A DNA stretch of 64,000 nt from positions 1,116,001 to 1,180,000 of the forward strand of contig CM082581.2 of assembly GCA_040954595.2 (NCBI GenBank), read 5' to 3'. Below, piece by piece: positions 20,487 through 32,510 of this stretch (position 1 is its first letter; each line of letters opens with the position of its first letter). A program made the position numbers and the translations under genes. A model generated the notes under the pieces. The model was not told where the DNA came from. It was given only the letters and a program-made list of their open reading frames with translations, and ran no database searches. Source of the DNA: Balanoglossus misakiensis. Lineage: Eukaryota > Hemichordata.

Positions 20487-20553
20487 CTGCAATGTAACAT
20501 CATTCAATTGGTCTAGTCATGTTAGCATTAGTAAAATGCTTCAAAAGTGTTAA

Positions 20554-20844
20554 AGGGACATGATACAAGACACCGTTTATGTTAGTGAATGAACGTTCAA
20601 CCACACACAACTTCCATCCCGCTTGTATGATACGAGAGTAAAAACCCGCCCGAAATGAATAAATGGTAGAGACCGTTTATTCATTTTGGCGACTTTTTAA
20701 AACTCTCGTGTCTATACAAGCGGAGTGGAAGGTGTGTATGGTTGAACGTTGATTCACTATATCCACATGTAGAATAATATAAACGCAGTCTTGTATCAAA
20801 CATAATTAATGGAAAAAGGGCAGCGAGAGAGAGACTTTGTCCCT
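20554..20844. mobile_element. Family A palindromic element (first duplication copy)
   Basis: TTAA at 20550-20553 and 20845-20848, right end CTTTGTCCCT. The left arm is shortened (AGGGACATGATACAAGACAC). Present also in the second duplication copy at 63648-63938. Confidence 0.75.
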
Positions 20845-21185
20845 TTAATGAATACAGCCACAATGTTCTGTTTATATCTACTGACGGACCAGGCATGGAT
20901 TGTCACGTATAATTCTTTGAAACGTTTGGTCCTCTGAAGAAATCTGAGCACTCATCTACTCAGTTTGCTTATTTTGTCTTCCTCCACCAGTCAGTGGTAT
21001 CGTCCGATTTGATACTCCACTCTAAGCCTCTTTCTGAATGGCTATTTAAGTTGTGATCTGTAAGTCTTAAACCTTTCATCACCCCCCCCCCCCCGTTTCC
21101 TCTTTAGAGGTCCAACATTACCATAGAAAACAATTGGTTTTGACTGAACCATGTTGGTGAAAGGGCTAGGGTCAATTCAACTTAC

Positions 21186-21243
21186 CTTCTGGACATTCAT
21201 ATTTCACAAAGGGTGTTCCAAACAGTGCTCCAAGATCCAATTG
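21186..21243 (-). CDS. Exon leading into C-type lectin domain
   Basis: This 58-bp exon has an acceptor ending in AACAG and a good donor, GTAAGT. It starts in phase 0 and leaves phase 1. The 19 codons end in KYECPEG, and joining to the next exon (20486-20405) gives CPEGYQLRGASCYK. That is the standard start of a C-type lectin fold, with its first two cysteines. It is the most upstream exon I can place. No signal peptide exon was found further upstream, between here and the retrotransposon at 23.3 kb. Without the join its reading would be anonymous, so confidence rests on the phase match and the cysteine pattern. Confidence 0.6.
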
Positions 21244-21638
21244 CTGTTACAAATAAACAATAAGTTAGCTGCCAGTACACTCAATGATGTACGCGCAGAA
21301 CGTCAACTGGTAAACAGTGCGCCTGTGTCTCTTCCCATAGGAGTACATGGAGAATAGTTAGAAAACTCCCTTCTATTATTGTCATTTTCAGGAAATTTTA
21401 CACATAGCTCCGACAAATCAAAATAAATTCACCACGGTCTATTTTGAGATAAACTTTGTTCAATATTGTATCCATAGGCAAACCATTGGTAGAAAATGCT
21501 GACCGTCAGCAGTTTTCTTCAATTATCGACTAAATTCACGGCCTTGTTTAAAGTCGAAAACAAGTGCAGTGACCCAAAATGGATTTTCATTATACATACA
21601 AATCAGAAACGAAAATCCACGATTAAAAGAAATGACAA

Positions 21639-21934
21639 TACAAAACACCGTTTATGTTAATGTAAATGTGGATATATAGTGATGCAACGTTCAACCGCAC
21701 ACACCTTCCATCCCGCATGTAGACACGAGAGCGAAAACTCGCCAAACTGAAAAATCGGTCTCTACCATTTATTCATTTTGGGCGAGTTTTTACTCTCATA
21801 TCATACAAGCAGGATGGAAGTTGTGTGTGGTTGAACGTTCATTCACTACATATACACATGCCCATTAATATAAACGGTGTCTTGTATCAAACATTATTAA
21901 TAGAAAAGGGCGACGGGAGAGAGAGTTTGCCCCT
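21639..21934. mobile_element. Family A palindromic element
   Basis: Contains CAAAACACCGTTTATG, GTGGATATATAGTG, ACCTTCCATCCCGC and the inverse arm ending GAGAGTTTGCCCCTTTAA. The left terminus is eroded. Confidence 0.65.
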
Positions 21935-21939
21935 TTAAG

Positions 21940-23260
21940 GCGACATGATGCATGAAGTGGCGAGAGATAAACGCGACTGACCACCGCATTAAACACTGTC
22001 AAGCAAGGCACTTCAAATGCCAATTGTTTAAGTGTGTACTAAGTAATAGCTTCATGTACCATGTCCTGGGGGGGGAGGGGTCAAATCACAACAGTTGGAC
22101 ATGTACGAATATGAAGAGACGATATCAGTTTTTTCATGTCTTCCTTTAGTAAACAATCTTTTTTGAACTTTGTATAGAATTCATTGAACTTTACTTTAGC
22201 TTATGAACTCTCATTTGCACATCGTCATCTTGAAATTGTGTCGACTTTATCATAAGGTTTTTATAACTCAACTAGGTCGCAAAACCTATTTAAGTTAGTG
22301 AGAATAGGACGTTCACCTTTTGGGTTGATGGCTACAGACATTAATCCTGACTCATACACATGTTGCAGCCAGTATACTCTGCAGACATTGGACACAATAG
22401 TTTTACTAACCATTGGATTTTATTGGACCATCAAGTTTATTGACCCATGACGTTCATATAGATTGTATGACACGACTGACGCTATAATCGGTCCATACCT
22501 TCGGCGAGCCAAGTGTTTTATAACATCATAAGATATTAATACCTATCACCCAGTCAAACGATTTCAAGTTATAAAATTTCCACGCCAATAGGACGCCTTT
22601 AGGTGGAAATGCAACCAGGTATCCTGAATAGGAAAATATTCCGGGTATCTGTCAAGTTTAGTCCCATATTTAGGGGACCAAGAGCCCTCAGGCGCTTGGT
22701 CCCCTTCTGTTATTGCTGGAGTTTGTCTTCTTTCTTCTTGAGTCGTTTTTTTGCGCCCGTTTTTCTCTGAAATTCCGGCAGGTGCGCCTTCCAAATTTGG
22801 CACGGTGGTTGGGGCCCATAGTACTGGTGCACCAGCCCTTTGAATTTGTAATTAGTCACGTGACTTTGTTGCTATAATCGAGCGAAATTTTCAAATTGAC
22901 CTAATTTGCACGTTAATGGGGGCATGTACATTCTTTTCGCGATTTTTGTAGACCATGTGGCCAAAATCCCCTGTGCCAAATTTCAAGGTCCTAGGCCACG
23001 TCGATTTTGAGAAGAAGATTTTTGTAATATTTTTTCGCTTTTTTTGGTGGGCTGAGGACGGACACTGGGGCATCGGACTTTGACCGTCATTACGTTATGT
23101 TGTGGAGATCTCATTAGCAGGCTACTCACTTCTGGCGGGTTGCAGTAGTCCTTGGAAAATCGGCTGAAATACGTAAACAGACCAGTGATTATTTTCCACG
23201 GAATGAATTTTGGGACAACACATTATCGGAGTTCAGGCTGTGTTAGGGCGTTTTATTGAA
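21940..23260. other. No recognised gene
   Basis: No exon with a recognisable domain. The part at about 23095-23250 resembles 26475-26630, the other flank of the retrotransposon, at roughly two bases in three. A gene-like open stretch on the minus strand (22266-22402) has no family signature. Confidence 0.4.
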
Positions 23261-23264
23261 TTAC

Positions 23265-26200
23265 GCTGAGTTTGGATTGACTACTGTGTTACCACTGAAA
23301 TTTCTCATAGCAATGTTCTTTCAATTTCGAGTCTTTGCAATGTTGTTGACTCCGACCATATTCCTGTTTCAATAGAGGTTCATTTCAACACTTCTGCTGA
23401 TGAAAGCTTCAGCAGTAGTTCCTTCAAGCAATGTAATTTTCGAGTTGATTGGAAAAAATTGTCACAGCAGAATATATCCGCCTACACCGGTTGTACCAAA
23501 GCCAAGATTGATAAGATTAATTTATCCGAAGAGTTATTCTGCACTAATGTGAACTGTACAGACCCTTCGCATTTACAGGCAATTGATACTTGTTATAGTA
23601 GTATTGTGGACGCATTGAATTGTGCTGCAAAAGATACCATTAGACGTAAGTTTCACCAGAAAGTTCATGTTGTGCCTGGCTGGAACGATTTTGTAAAAGA
23701 AAGTCACGACTATGCCCGTTCCATGTTTTTATTATGGGTTAATGTGGGTTAACCTAAACAAGGCCCGCTTTTTGAAACCATGAAATTTTCCAGAGCTCGT
23801 TTTTAGTATGCTTTACGTGCTTGTAAAAAGATTGAGAATCAAAATAGGGCTGACAAGATGGCTGATAATTTACGCTGCCACAAACAGAACGACTTCTGGG
23901 AGGAAGTCAGAAAGCAAACTAGCAGAAAAACGCCGCTTTCTGACACTGTAGGTGGAGCGACTGGTGAGAGTGAAATTGCAATTATGTGGCACAAGCATTT
24001 CAGTGATATTTTGAATTCTGTCCAGGCTCAGACTGGTAAAAATGACATCGAGGAGAAAATGAAGTATGTTAAATTTTCTTCTGATATGTATGTTTCTGAA
24101 GACGAAGTAATTTCTGCTATACATAAGTTACCTGATGGTAAGACAGCTGGCATTGACAATATTTTAGCTGAGCACCTCAAATTCTCAGACTCCTCTATTT
24201 TACCCTTTTTGACTTGTTGTATTAATGCAATGATTGTTCATGGTTACCTGCCAACTGAGGCTATCAATGTTAATTTAGTTCCAATTATTAAGGATAAAAC
24301 TAAGCTTTGTAGTGATGCCAGTAACTACCGGCCGATAGCACTAGCAACTGTTTTCTCTAAAGTTTTTGAGCATATTTTACTTTCTCGTTGTGAGGAGTTT
24401 CTTACCTCTCATTATTTACAATTTGGTTTCAAGCGAGAACATTCAACTGACCTGTGTTTATTTGCATTTAAAGAAATCATTAGCTACTACACCAGCAATG
24501 GAAGACCAGTGTTTACTTGTTTTCTGGATGCTTCAAAAGCTTTTGACAGAGTTAATCACTTTAAACTGGTTATAATTAACAAGCACATCGACAGGAATGT
24601 TCCCTTGTATGCTGTACGAATTTTATATTAATGGTACAGAAATCAATTGTTTACTGTGTTGTGGGGTAATGAAACCTCAGAGTTGTTTTCTGTTTCTAAC
24701 GGTGTAAGACAAGGGGGGGTACTCTCTCCCTATCTTTTTAATGTCTACATTGATGATATTATCAATGCACTCTGTAAAGCCAAAGTTAGCTGTACCATGT
24801 GTGGTGTCAGCGCTAACACTTTAGGTTACGCTGACGACATGACTCTACTCAGTCCAAGTATTAAGGGTCTACGCCGTCTTCTTAGAATTTGTGAAATTTA
24901 CGGCAAGGATTATGATATCATTTATAATTCTAGTAAAACTGTGTGCATGCTTTTTAATGGGAAGAATATGAGCGTTCAAAGAATTCCTTCGGTTAAACTT
25001 AATGACATCACTTTAAAGTTTGTACCTGTACACACCTATCTGGGCCATGTTATATCTTGTGATGGTTGTGATAATGAAGATATTGAACGACAGAGAAGAG
25101 CATTTTGTGTAAGAGCAAACATGCTATTGAGACATTTTCAACATTGTAGTCAAGATGTGAAGAAAGTTTTATTTTTGGCATATTGTAGTAATATTTACTG
25201 TTGCAGTTTGTGGGCATCCTTTAAAGTTAAACCGATGAAAAAAATTAAAACTATGTACAATAATGTTTGCAGAAGATTTCTCGGTCTTCCGCCATTTTGC
25301 TGTGCATCGGGTATGTTTGCTACAAACCATGTACATGTATTGTCACTTGGTGAAGTTTTTAGACGCAATATGTACAGTTTTAAGATGGGTCCCTGGGATC
25401 TTTTTGCTCGTTGCTGTGGGCCTTTATAGGACATTACACCCCGATTTGGACTAAGCCGTTTTCAGAGTCTAACAAGGGGCTGGTAACTAGTTGAAAATCT
25501 GCACGATTATGTGCACACCCCCTGTCCGAGTATGTTTACGGCAGCTACCACCCGGCCATAGGCCGCCACGCTAATACGGCAAAGCAGCGGTCAGCGATAG
25601 CGTGCGCGTCCTGTAACCACAGTAACTGGATCGAACGCTAAAAATCCAATGTTTTGTACACAGAGATTTTGTACCGTTCACGAAAATCCCTAAGGCTTTT
25701 TTCATAGGCCACGTACGCCAGTCAAATTTGACCTGCTTGTTGAGAACGCACTTCCGCACAGTGTGACGGATCGTTTTTTCGGTTTTCGTCGTGCTAAGAA
25801 GCGATACCGGTGGAAGAGTGCGTCCAAAAACACCCAAAATCGATGACTTTTTCAGGTGTGGTACGGGTATGCTGAAATCTTAGGATACAACGATAATATT
25901 CGAAAACAAAATCCGTCACGATCTTCCCTGGTTCAAGCAACTAATGAATACGTATCAAGTTCGTTTTTGAGGTCACGGAATAAAAAGCCTTAGGCTTTTG
26001 AAATTTGACCTAGCTAATTTTCATATCAATGGCGTCAGGGGGCGCGCGCTCACAATCGTGCAGATTTTCAACTAGTTACCAGCCCCTTGTTAGACTCTGA
26101 AAACGGCTTAGTCCAAATCGGGGTGTAATGTCCTATAAAGGCCCATAGCAACGAGCAAAAAGATCCCAGGGACCCATCTTAAGCGTAGACTCGAAAATTC

Positions 26201-26294
26201 TTCTAATGTTTTACTTGATGCGATCTGTTCATCAGATAGAGCGACTGACAGCATATTTTTCAAACATTGGCGAAAGCAATTGTATATCATGTAA
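23265..26294 (+). pseudogene. Non-LTR retrotransposon ORF, copy 1 (EN end plus RT)
   Basis: One reading frame carries the end of an apurinic-type endonuclease (WIDYCVTTE, then SDHIPV at about 23358) and a reverse transcriptase: YRPIALATVFSKVFEHIL, QFGFKREHS, FLDASKAFDRVNH (motif A), NGVRQGGVLSPYLFN (motif B), LGYADDMTLLS (motif C, YADD). The arrangement suits Jockey/CR1-like LINEs (inference). The 5' part is missing. The frame has in-frame stops at 23750, 23804 and 24629 but no frameshift. At 25384-26178 a TTAA element splits the ORF; the frame resumes at 26181 and ends HWRKQLYIM at 26294. An AATAAA at 26386 lies near the 3' end. Not functional as it stands. Confidence 0.92.
25384..26178. mobile_element. 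795-bp TTAA-flanked inverted-repeat element in LINE copy 1
   Basis: Terminal inverted repeats of about 127 bp begin GATGGGTCCCTGGGATCTTT and end in the inverse. TTAA stands on both sides (25380-25383, 26179-26182). Removing the element and one TTAA puts the retrotransposon reading frame back together (YSFK then RRLENSS), which proves an insertion. The TTAA target suggests piggyBac-type transposition in trans (inference). No transposase ORF inside. Confidence 0.9.
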
Positions 26295-26767
26295 GTTTTT
26301 TTGTGTGTGTGTCTCAGTGTCAGATTATTATTATTGTTTTTTTTTCTTCTCTCTTTTGGGTATATGGACTTTTTTTAAAGTCTGAAATAAAGAATTGTTA
26401 TTATTTGTTAGCTGTTGCCATTCAAATGTGTCTACGCAAACCCGGCTACACTGGCAGTGGGCTTTGACTCTAAGTCGCTAATGTTGTGGGAGGTTTCATT
26501 AGCATTGTAGTCACATGTAGTGGATAGTAGTTTGGGAAATTGCCTGAAATACGTCAGCAGACCAGTGATTTTCTTGCACGAAGGGAGTTTGGTACCAGCA
26601 ATAATCAGAGATCAGGCTTCGTTGCCGTTCAAAAGTTCCTACTTCAGTCGTGATGTTGCAACTGGACGTTCAGTATGGGGGTCGGCCCGCAGGTGGCCGT
26701 GTGGGTTATCAGGTCGCCCGTAACGGCACGCAGCTACATGCAGCTGTATGGGACCAAAATAATACAC

Positions 26768-29401
26768 AAGTTCATGTTGTGCCTGGCTGGAACGATTTTG
26801 TAAAAGAAAGTCACGACTATGCCCGTTCCATGTTTTTATTATGGGTTAATGTGGGTTAACCTAAACAAGGCCCGCTTTTTGAAACCATGAAATTTTCCAG
26901 AGCTCGTTTTTAGTATGCTTTACGTGCTTGTAAAAAGATTGAGAATCAAAATAGGGCTGACAAGATGGCTGATAATTTACGCTGCCACAAACAGAACGAC
27001 TTCTGGGAGGAAGTCAGAAAGCAAACTAGCAGAAAAACGCCGCTTTCTGACACTGTAGGTGGAGCGACTGGTGAGAGTGAAATTGCAATTATGTGGCACA
27101 AGCATTTCAGTGATATTTTGAATTCTGTCCAGGCTCAGACTGGTAAAAATGACATCGAGGAGAAAATGAAGTATGTTAAATTTTCTTCTGATATGTATGT
27201 TTCTGAAGACGAAGTAATTTCTGCTATACATAAGTTACCTGATGGTAAGACAGCTGGCATTGACAATATTTTAGCTGAGCACCTCAAATTCTCAGACTCC
27301 TCTATTTTACCCTTTTTGACTTGTTGTATTAATGCAATGATTGTTCATGGTTACCTGCCAACTGAGGCTATCAATGTTAATTTAGTTCCAATTATTAAGG
27401 ATAAAACTAAGCTTTGTAGTGATGCCAGTAACTACCGGCCGATAGCACTAGCAACTGTTTTCTCTAAAGTTTTTGAGCATATTTTACTTTCTCGTTATGA
27501 GGAGTTTCTTACCTCTCATTATTTACAATTTGGTTTCAAGCGAGAACATTCAACTGACCTGTGTTTATTTGCATTTAAAGAAATCATTAGCTACTACACC
27601 AGCAATGGAAGACCAGTGTTTACTTGTTTTCTGGATGCTTCAAAAGCTTTTGACAGAGTTAATCACTTTAAACTGGTTATAATTAACAAGCACATCGACA
27701 GGAATGTTCCCTTGTATGCTGTACGAATTTTATATTAATGGTACAGAAATCAATTGTTTACTGTGTTGTGAGGTAATGAAACCTCAGAGTTGTTTTCTGT
27801 TTCTAACGGTGTAAGACAAGGGGGGGTACTCTCTCCCTATCTTTTTAATGTCTACATTGATGATATTATCAATGCACTCTGTAAAGCCAAAGTTAGCTGT
27901 ACCATGTGTGGTGTCAGCGCTAACACTTTAGGTTACGCTGACGACATGACTCTACTCAGTCCAAGTATTAAGGGTCTACGCCGTCTTCTTAGAATTTGTG
28001 AAATTTACGGCAAGGATTATGATATCATTTATAATTCTAGTAAAACTGTGTGCATGCTTTTTAATGGGAAGAATATGAGCGTTCAAAGAATTCCTTCGAT
28101 TAAACTTAATGACATCACTTTAAAGTTTGTACCTGTACACACCTATCTGGGCCATGTTATATCTTGTGATGGTTGTGATAATGAAGATATTGAACGACAG
28201 AGAAGAGCATTTTGTGTAAGAGCAAACATGCTATTGAGACATTTTCAACATTGTAGTCAAGATGTGAAGAAAGTTTTATTTTTGGCATATTGTAGTAATA
28301 TTTACTGTTGCAGTTTGTGGGCATCCTTTAAAGTTAAACCGATGAAAAAATTTAAAACTATGTACAATAATGTTTGCAGAAGATTTCTCGGTCTTCCGCC
28401 ATTTTGCTGTGCATCGGGTATGTTTGCTACAAACCATGTACATGTATTGTCACTTGGTGAAGTTTTTAGACGCAATATGTACAGTTTTAAGATGGGTCCC
28501 TGGGATCTTTTTGCTCGTTGCTGTGGGCCTTTATAGGACATTACACCCCGATTTGGACTAAGCCGTTTTCAGAGTCTAACAAGGGGCTGGTAACTAGTTG
28601 AAAATCTGCACGATTATGTGCACACCCCCTGTCCGAGTATGTTTACGGCAGCTACCACCCGGCCATAGGCCGCCACGCTAATACGGCAAAGCAGCGGTCA
28701 GCGATAGCGTGCGCGTCCTGTAACCACAGTAACTGGATCGAACGCTAAAAATCCAATGTTTTGTACACAGAGATTTTGTACCGTTCACGAAAATCCCTAA
28801 GGCTTTTTTCATAGGCCACGTACGCCAGTCAAATTTGACCTGCTTGTTGAGAACGCACTTCCGCACAGTGTGACGGATCGTTTTTTCGGTTTTCGTCGTG
28901 CTAAGAAGCGATACCGGTGGAAGAGTGCGTCCAAAAACACCCAAAATCGATGACTTTTTCAGGTGTGGTACGGGTATGCTGAAATCTTAGGATACAACGA
29001 TAATATTCGAAAACAAAATCCGTCACGATCTTCCCTGGTTCAAGCAACTAATGAATACGTATCAAGTTCGTTTTTGAGGTCACGGAATAAAAAGCCTTAG
29101 GCTTTTGAAATTTGACCTAGCTAATTTTCATATCAATGGCGTCAGGGGGCGCGCGCTCACAATCGTGCAGATTTTCAACTAGTTACCAGCCCCTTGTTAG
29201 ACTCTGAAAACGGCTTAGTCCAAATCGGGGTGTAATGTCCTATAAAGGCCCATAGCAACGAGCAAAAAGATCCCAGGGACCCATCTTAAGCGTAGACTCG
29301 AAAATTCTTCTAATGTTTTACTTGATGCGATCTGTTCATCAGATAGAGCGACTGACAGCATATTTTTCAAACATTGGCGAAAGCAATTGTATATCATGTA
29401 A
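26768..29401 (+). pseudogene. Non-LTR retrotransposon ORF, copy 2
   Basis: Near-identical to copy 1 but starting inside the ORF, at VHVVPGWNDF, because of the tandem-unit boundary. It shares the stops (26857, 26911, 27736) and has a further TGA at 27769 where copy 1 has TGG. The RT motifs FLDASKAFDRV, RQGGVLSP and YADD are all present. The TTAA element sits at the equivalent place (28491-29285). Confidence 0.92.
28491..29285. mobile_element. TTAA element, copy in unit 2
   Basis: Same insertion carried along by the tandem duplication; same TTAA borders and 127-bp arms. Confidence 0.9.
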
Positions 29402-29874
29402 GTTTTTTTGTGTGTGTGTCTCAGTGTCAGATTATTATTATTGTTTTTTTTTCTTCTCTCTTTTGGGTATATGGACTTTTTTTAAAGTCTGAAATAAAGA
29501 ATTGTTATTATTTGTTAGCTGTTGCCATTCAAATGTGTCTACGCAAACCCGGCTACACTGGCAGTGGGCTTTGACTCTAAGTCGCTAATGTTGTGGGAGG
29601 TTTCATTAGCATTGTAGTCACATGTAGTGGATAGTAGTTTGGGAAATTGCCTGAAATACGTCAGCAGACCAGTGATTTTCTTGCACGAAGGGAGTTTGGT
29701 ACCAGCAATAATCAGAGATCAGGCTTCGTTGCCGTTCAAAAGTTCCTACTTCAGTCGTGATGTTGCAACTGGACGTTCAGTATGGGGGTCGGCCCGCAGG
29801 TGGCCGTGTGGGTTATCAGGTCGCCCGTAACGGCACGCAGCTACATGCAGCTGTATGGGACCAAAATAATACAC

Positions 29875-32510
29875 AAGTTCATGTTGTGCCTGGCTGGAAC
29901 GATTTTGTAAAAGAAAGTCACGACTATGCCCGTTCCATGTTTTTATTATGGGTTAATGTGGGTTAACCTAAACAAGGCCCGCTTTTTGAAACCATGAAAT
30001 TTTCCAGAGCTCGTTTTTAGTATGCTTTACGTGCTTGTAAAAAGATTGAGAATCAAAATAGGGCTGACAAGATGGCTGATAATTTACGCTGCCACAAACA
30101 GAACGACTTCTGGGAGGAAGTCAGAAAGCAAACTAGCAGAAAAACGCCGCTTTCTGACACTGTAGGTGGAGCGACTGGTGAGAGTGAAATTGCAATTATG
30201 TGGCACAAGCATTTCAGTGATATTTTGAATTCTGTCCAGGCTCAGACTGGTAAAAATGACATCGAGGAGAAAATGAAGTATGTTAAATTTTCTTCTGATA
30301 TGTAAGTTTCTGAAGACGAAGTAATTTCTGCTATACATAAGTTACCTGATGGTAAGACAGCTGGCATTGACAATATTTTAGCTGAGCACCTCAAATTCTC
30401 AGACTCCTCTATTTTACCCTTTTTGACTTGTTGTATTAATGCAATGATTGTTCATGGTTACCTGCCAACTGAGGCTATCAATGTTAATTTAGTTCCAATT
30501 ATTAAGGATAAAACTAAGCTTTGTAGTGATGCCAGTAACTACCGGCCGATAGCACTAGCAACTGTTTTCTCTAAAGTTTTTGAGCATATTTTACTTTCTC
30601 GTTATGAGGAGTTTCTTACCTCTCATTATTTACAATTTGGTTTCAAGCGAGAACATTCAACTGACCTGTGTTTATTTGCATTTAAAGAAATCATTAGCTA
30701 CTACACCAGCAATGGAAGACCAGTGTTTACTTGTTTTCTGGATGCTTCAAAAGCTTTTGACAGAGTTAATCACTTTAAACTGGTTATAATTAACAAGCAC
30801 ATCGACAGGAATGTTCCCTTGTATGCTGTACGAATTTTATATTAATGGTACAGAAATCAATTGTTTACTGTGTTGTGAGGTAATGAAACCTCAGAGTTGT
30901 TTTCTGTTTCTAACGGTGTAAGACAAGGGGGGGGGGTACTCTCTCCCTATCTTTTTAATGTCTACATTGATGATATTATCAATGCACTCTGTAAAGCCAA
31001 AGTTAGCTGTACCATGTGTGGTGTCAGCGCTAACACTTTAGGTTACGCTGACGACATGACTCTACTCAGTCCAAGTATTAAGGGTCTACGCCGTCTTCTT
31101 AGAATTTGTGAAATTTACGGCAAGGATTATGATATCATTTATAATTCTAGTAAAACTGTGTGCATGCTTTTTAATGGGAAGAATATGAGCGTTCAAAGAA
31201 TTCCTTCGGTTAAACTTAATGACATCACTTTAAAGTTTGTACCTGTACACACCTATCTGGGCCATGTTATATCTTGTGATGGTTGTGATAATGAAGATAT
31301 TGAACGACAGAGAAGAGCATTTTGTGTAAGAGCAAACATGCTATTGAGACATTTTCAACATTGTAGTCAAGATGTGAAGAAAGTTTTATTTTTGGCATAT
31401 TGTAGTAATATTTACTGTTGCAGTTTGTGGGCATCCTTTAAAGTTAAACCGATGAAAAAATTTAAAACTATGTACAATAATGTTTGCAGAAGATTTCTCG
31501 GTCTTCCGCCATTTTGCTGTGCATCGGGTATGTTTGCTACAAACCATGTACATGTATTGTCACTTGGTGAAGTTTTTAGACGCAATATGTACAGTTTTAA
31601 GATGGGTCCCTGGGATCTTTTTGCTCGTTGCTGTGGGCCTTTATAGGACATTACACCCCGATTTGGACTAAGCCGTTTTCAGAGTCTAACAAGGGGCTGG
31701 TAACTAGTTGAACATCTGCACGATTATGTGCACACCCCCTGTCCGAGTATGTTTACGGCAGCTACCACCCGGCCATAGGCCGCCACGCTAATACGGCAAA
31801 GCAGGGTCAGCGATAGCGTGCGCGTCCTGTAACCACAGTAACTGGATCGAACGCTAAAAATCCAATGTTTTGTACACAGAGATTTTGTACCGTTCACGAA
31901 AATCCCTAAGGCTTTTTTCATAGGCCACGTACGCCAGTCAAATTTGACCTGCTTGTTGAGAACGCACTTCCGCACAGTGTGACGGATCGTTTTTTCGGTT
32001 TTCGTCGTGCTAAGAAGCGATACCGGTGGAAGAGTGCGTCCAAAAACACCCAAAATCGATGACTTTTTCAGGTGTGGTACGGGTATGCTGAAATCTTAGG
32101 ATACAACGATAATATTCGAAAACAAAATCCGTCACGATCTTCCCTGGTTCAAGCAACTAATGAATACGTATCAAGTTCGTTTTTGAGGTCACGGAATAAA
32201 AAGCCTTAGGCTTTTGAAATTTGACCTAGCTAATTTTCATATCAATGGCGTCAGGGGGCGCGCGCTCACAATCGTGCAGATTTTCAACTAGTTACCAGCC
32301 CCTTGTTAGACTCTGAAAACGGCTTAGTCAAAATCGGGGTGTAATGTCCTATAAAGGCCCATAGCAACGAGCAAAAAGATCCCAGGGACCCATCTTAAGC
32401 GTAGACTCGAAAATTCTTCTAATGTTTTACTTGATGCGATCTGTTCATCAGATAGAGCGACTGACAGCATATTTTTCAAACATTGGCGAAAGCAATTGTA
32501 TATCATGTAA
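29875..32510 (+). pseudogene. Non-LTR retrotransposon ORF, copy 3
   Basis: Third copy, sharing all stops of copy 2, including the TGA, plus its own TAT-to-TAA stop at 30303-30305. A G run in RT motif B is three bases longer (near 30929), adding one Gly to RQGG without changing frame. The shared TGA makes copies 2 and 3 closer to each other than to copy 1. It ends before the degenerate repeats that lead into the satellite. Confidence 0.92.
31601..32394. mobile_element. TTAA element, copy in unit 3
   Basis: Same insertion, 794 bp, with one base lost near 31804 (GCAGGGTC against GCAGCGGTC) and a few substitutions. Confidence 0.9.

Larger units (their letters stand above)
18032..20898 (+). repeat. 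Segmental duplication, copy 1
   Basis: From AACAAGCATCGTCCGATTC at 18032 the sequence matches 61137-64000 nearly base for base, with scattered substitutions and small indels (for example about 12 bases near 18750 absent from copy 2). It contains the first lectin exon, a family A element and simple repeats. The match runs to the window end, so its true length is unknown. Confidence 0.93.
985..21243 (-). other. Mosaic CTLD-CUB-CCP-EGF gene (partial, multi-exon)
   Basis: This is a gene model assembled by hand from splice sites, phases and domain signatures. Read on the minus strand, the order is: leader-side exon, C-type lectin domain (three further exons), CUB1, CUB2 and CUB3 (two exons each), sushi 1 to 4 (one exon each), calcium-binding EGF 1 and 2. 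Most introns are phase 1, the class used in exon shuffling of extracellular proteins. Such proteins are secreted or membrane-anchored and bind ligands or matrix. No signal peptide, transmembrane segment or stop at the true end was found, so the gene continues beyond both recognised ends. Three lesions (sushi 1, CUB2, CUB1 junction) mean the copy may be a pseudogene. The domain content is secure. The claim that all exons belong to one transcript is inference from phase continuity. Confidence 0.72.

Noticed and set aside
22564-22803. 79-codon minus-strand frame rich in charged residues
   Set aside because: No signature, no matching splice phase to the 21243 exon that I could confirm.
23750-24631. 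Stop-codon recoding in the LINE (TAA/TAG read as amino acids)
   Set aside because: The host exons use a standard code, the copies are defective by insertion anyway, and point mutations explain the stops.
23870-25434. Minus-strand frames of 79-88 codons opposite the reverse transcriptase
   Set aside because: Shadow frames of the retrotransposon coding strand, repeated in each tandem unit.
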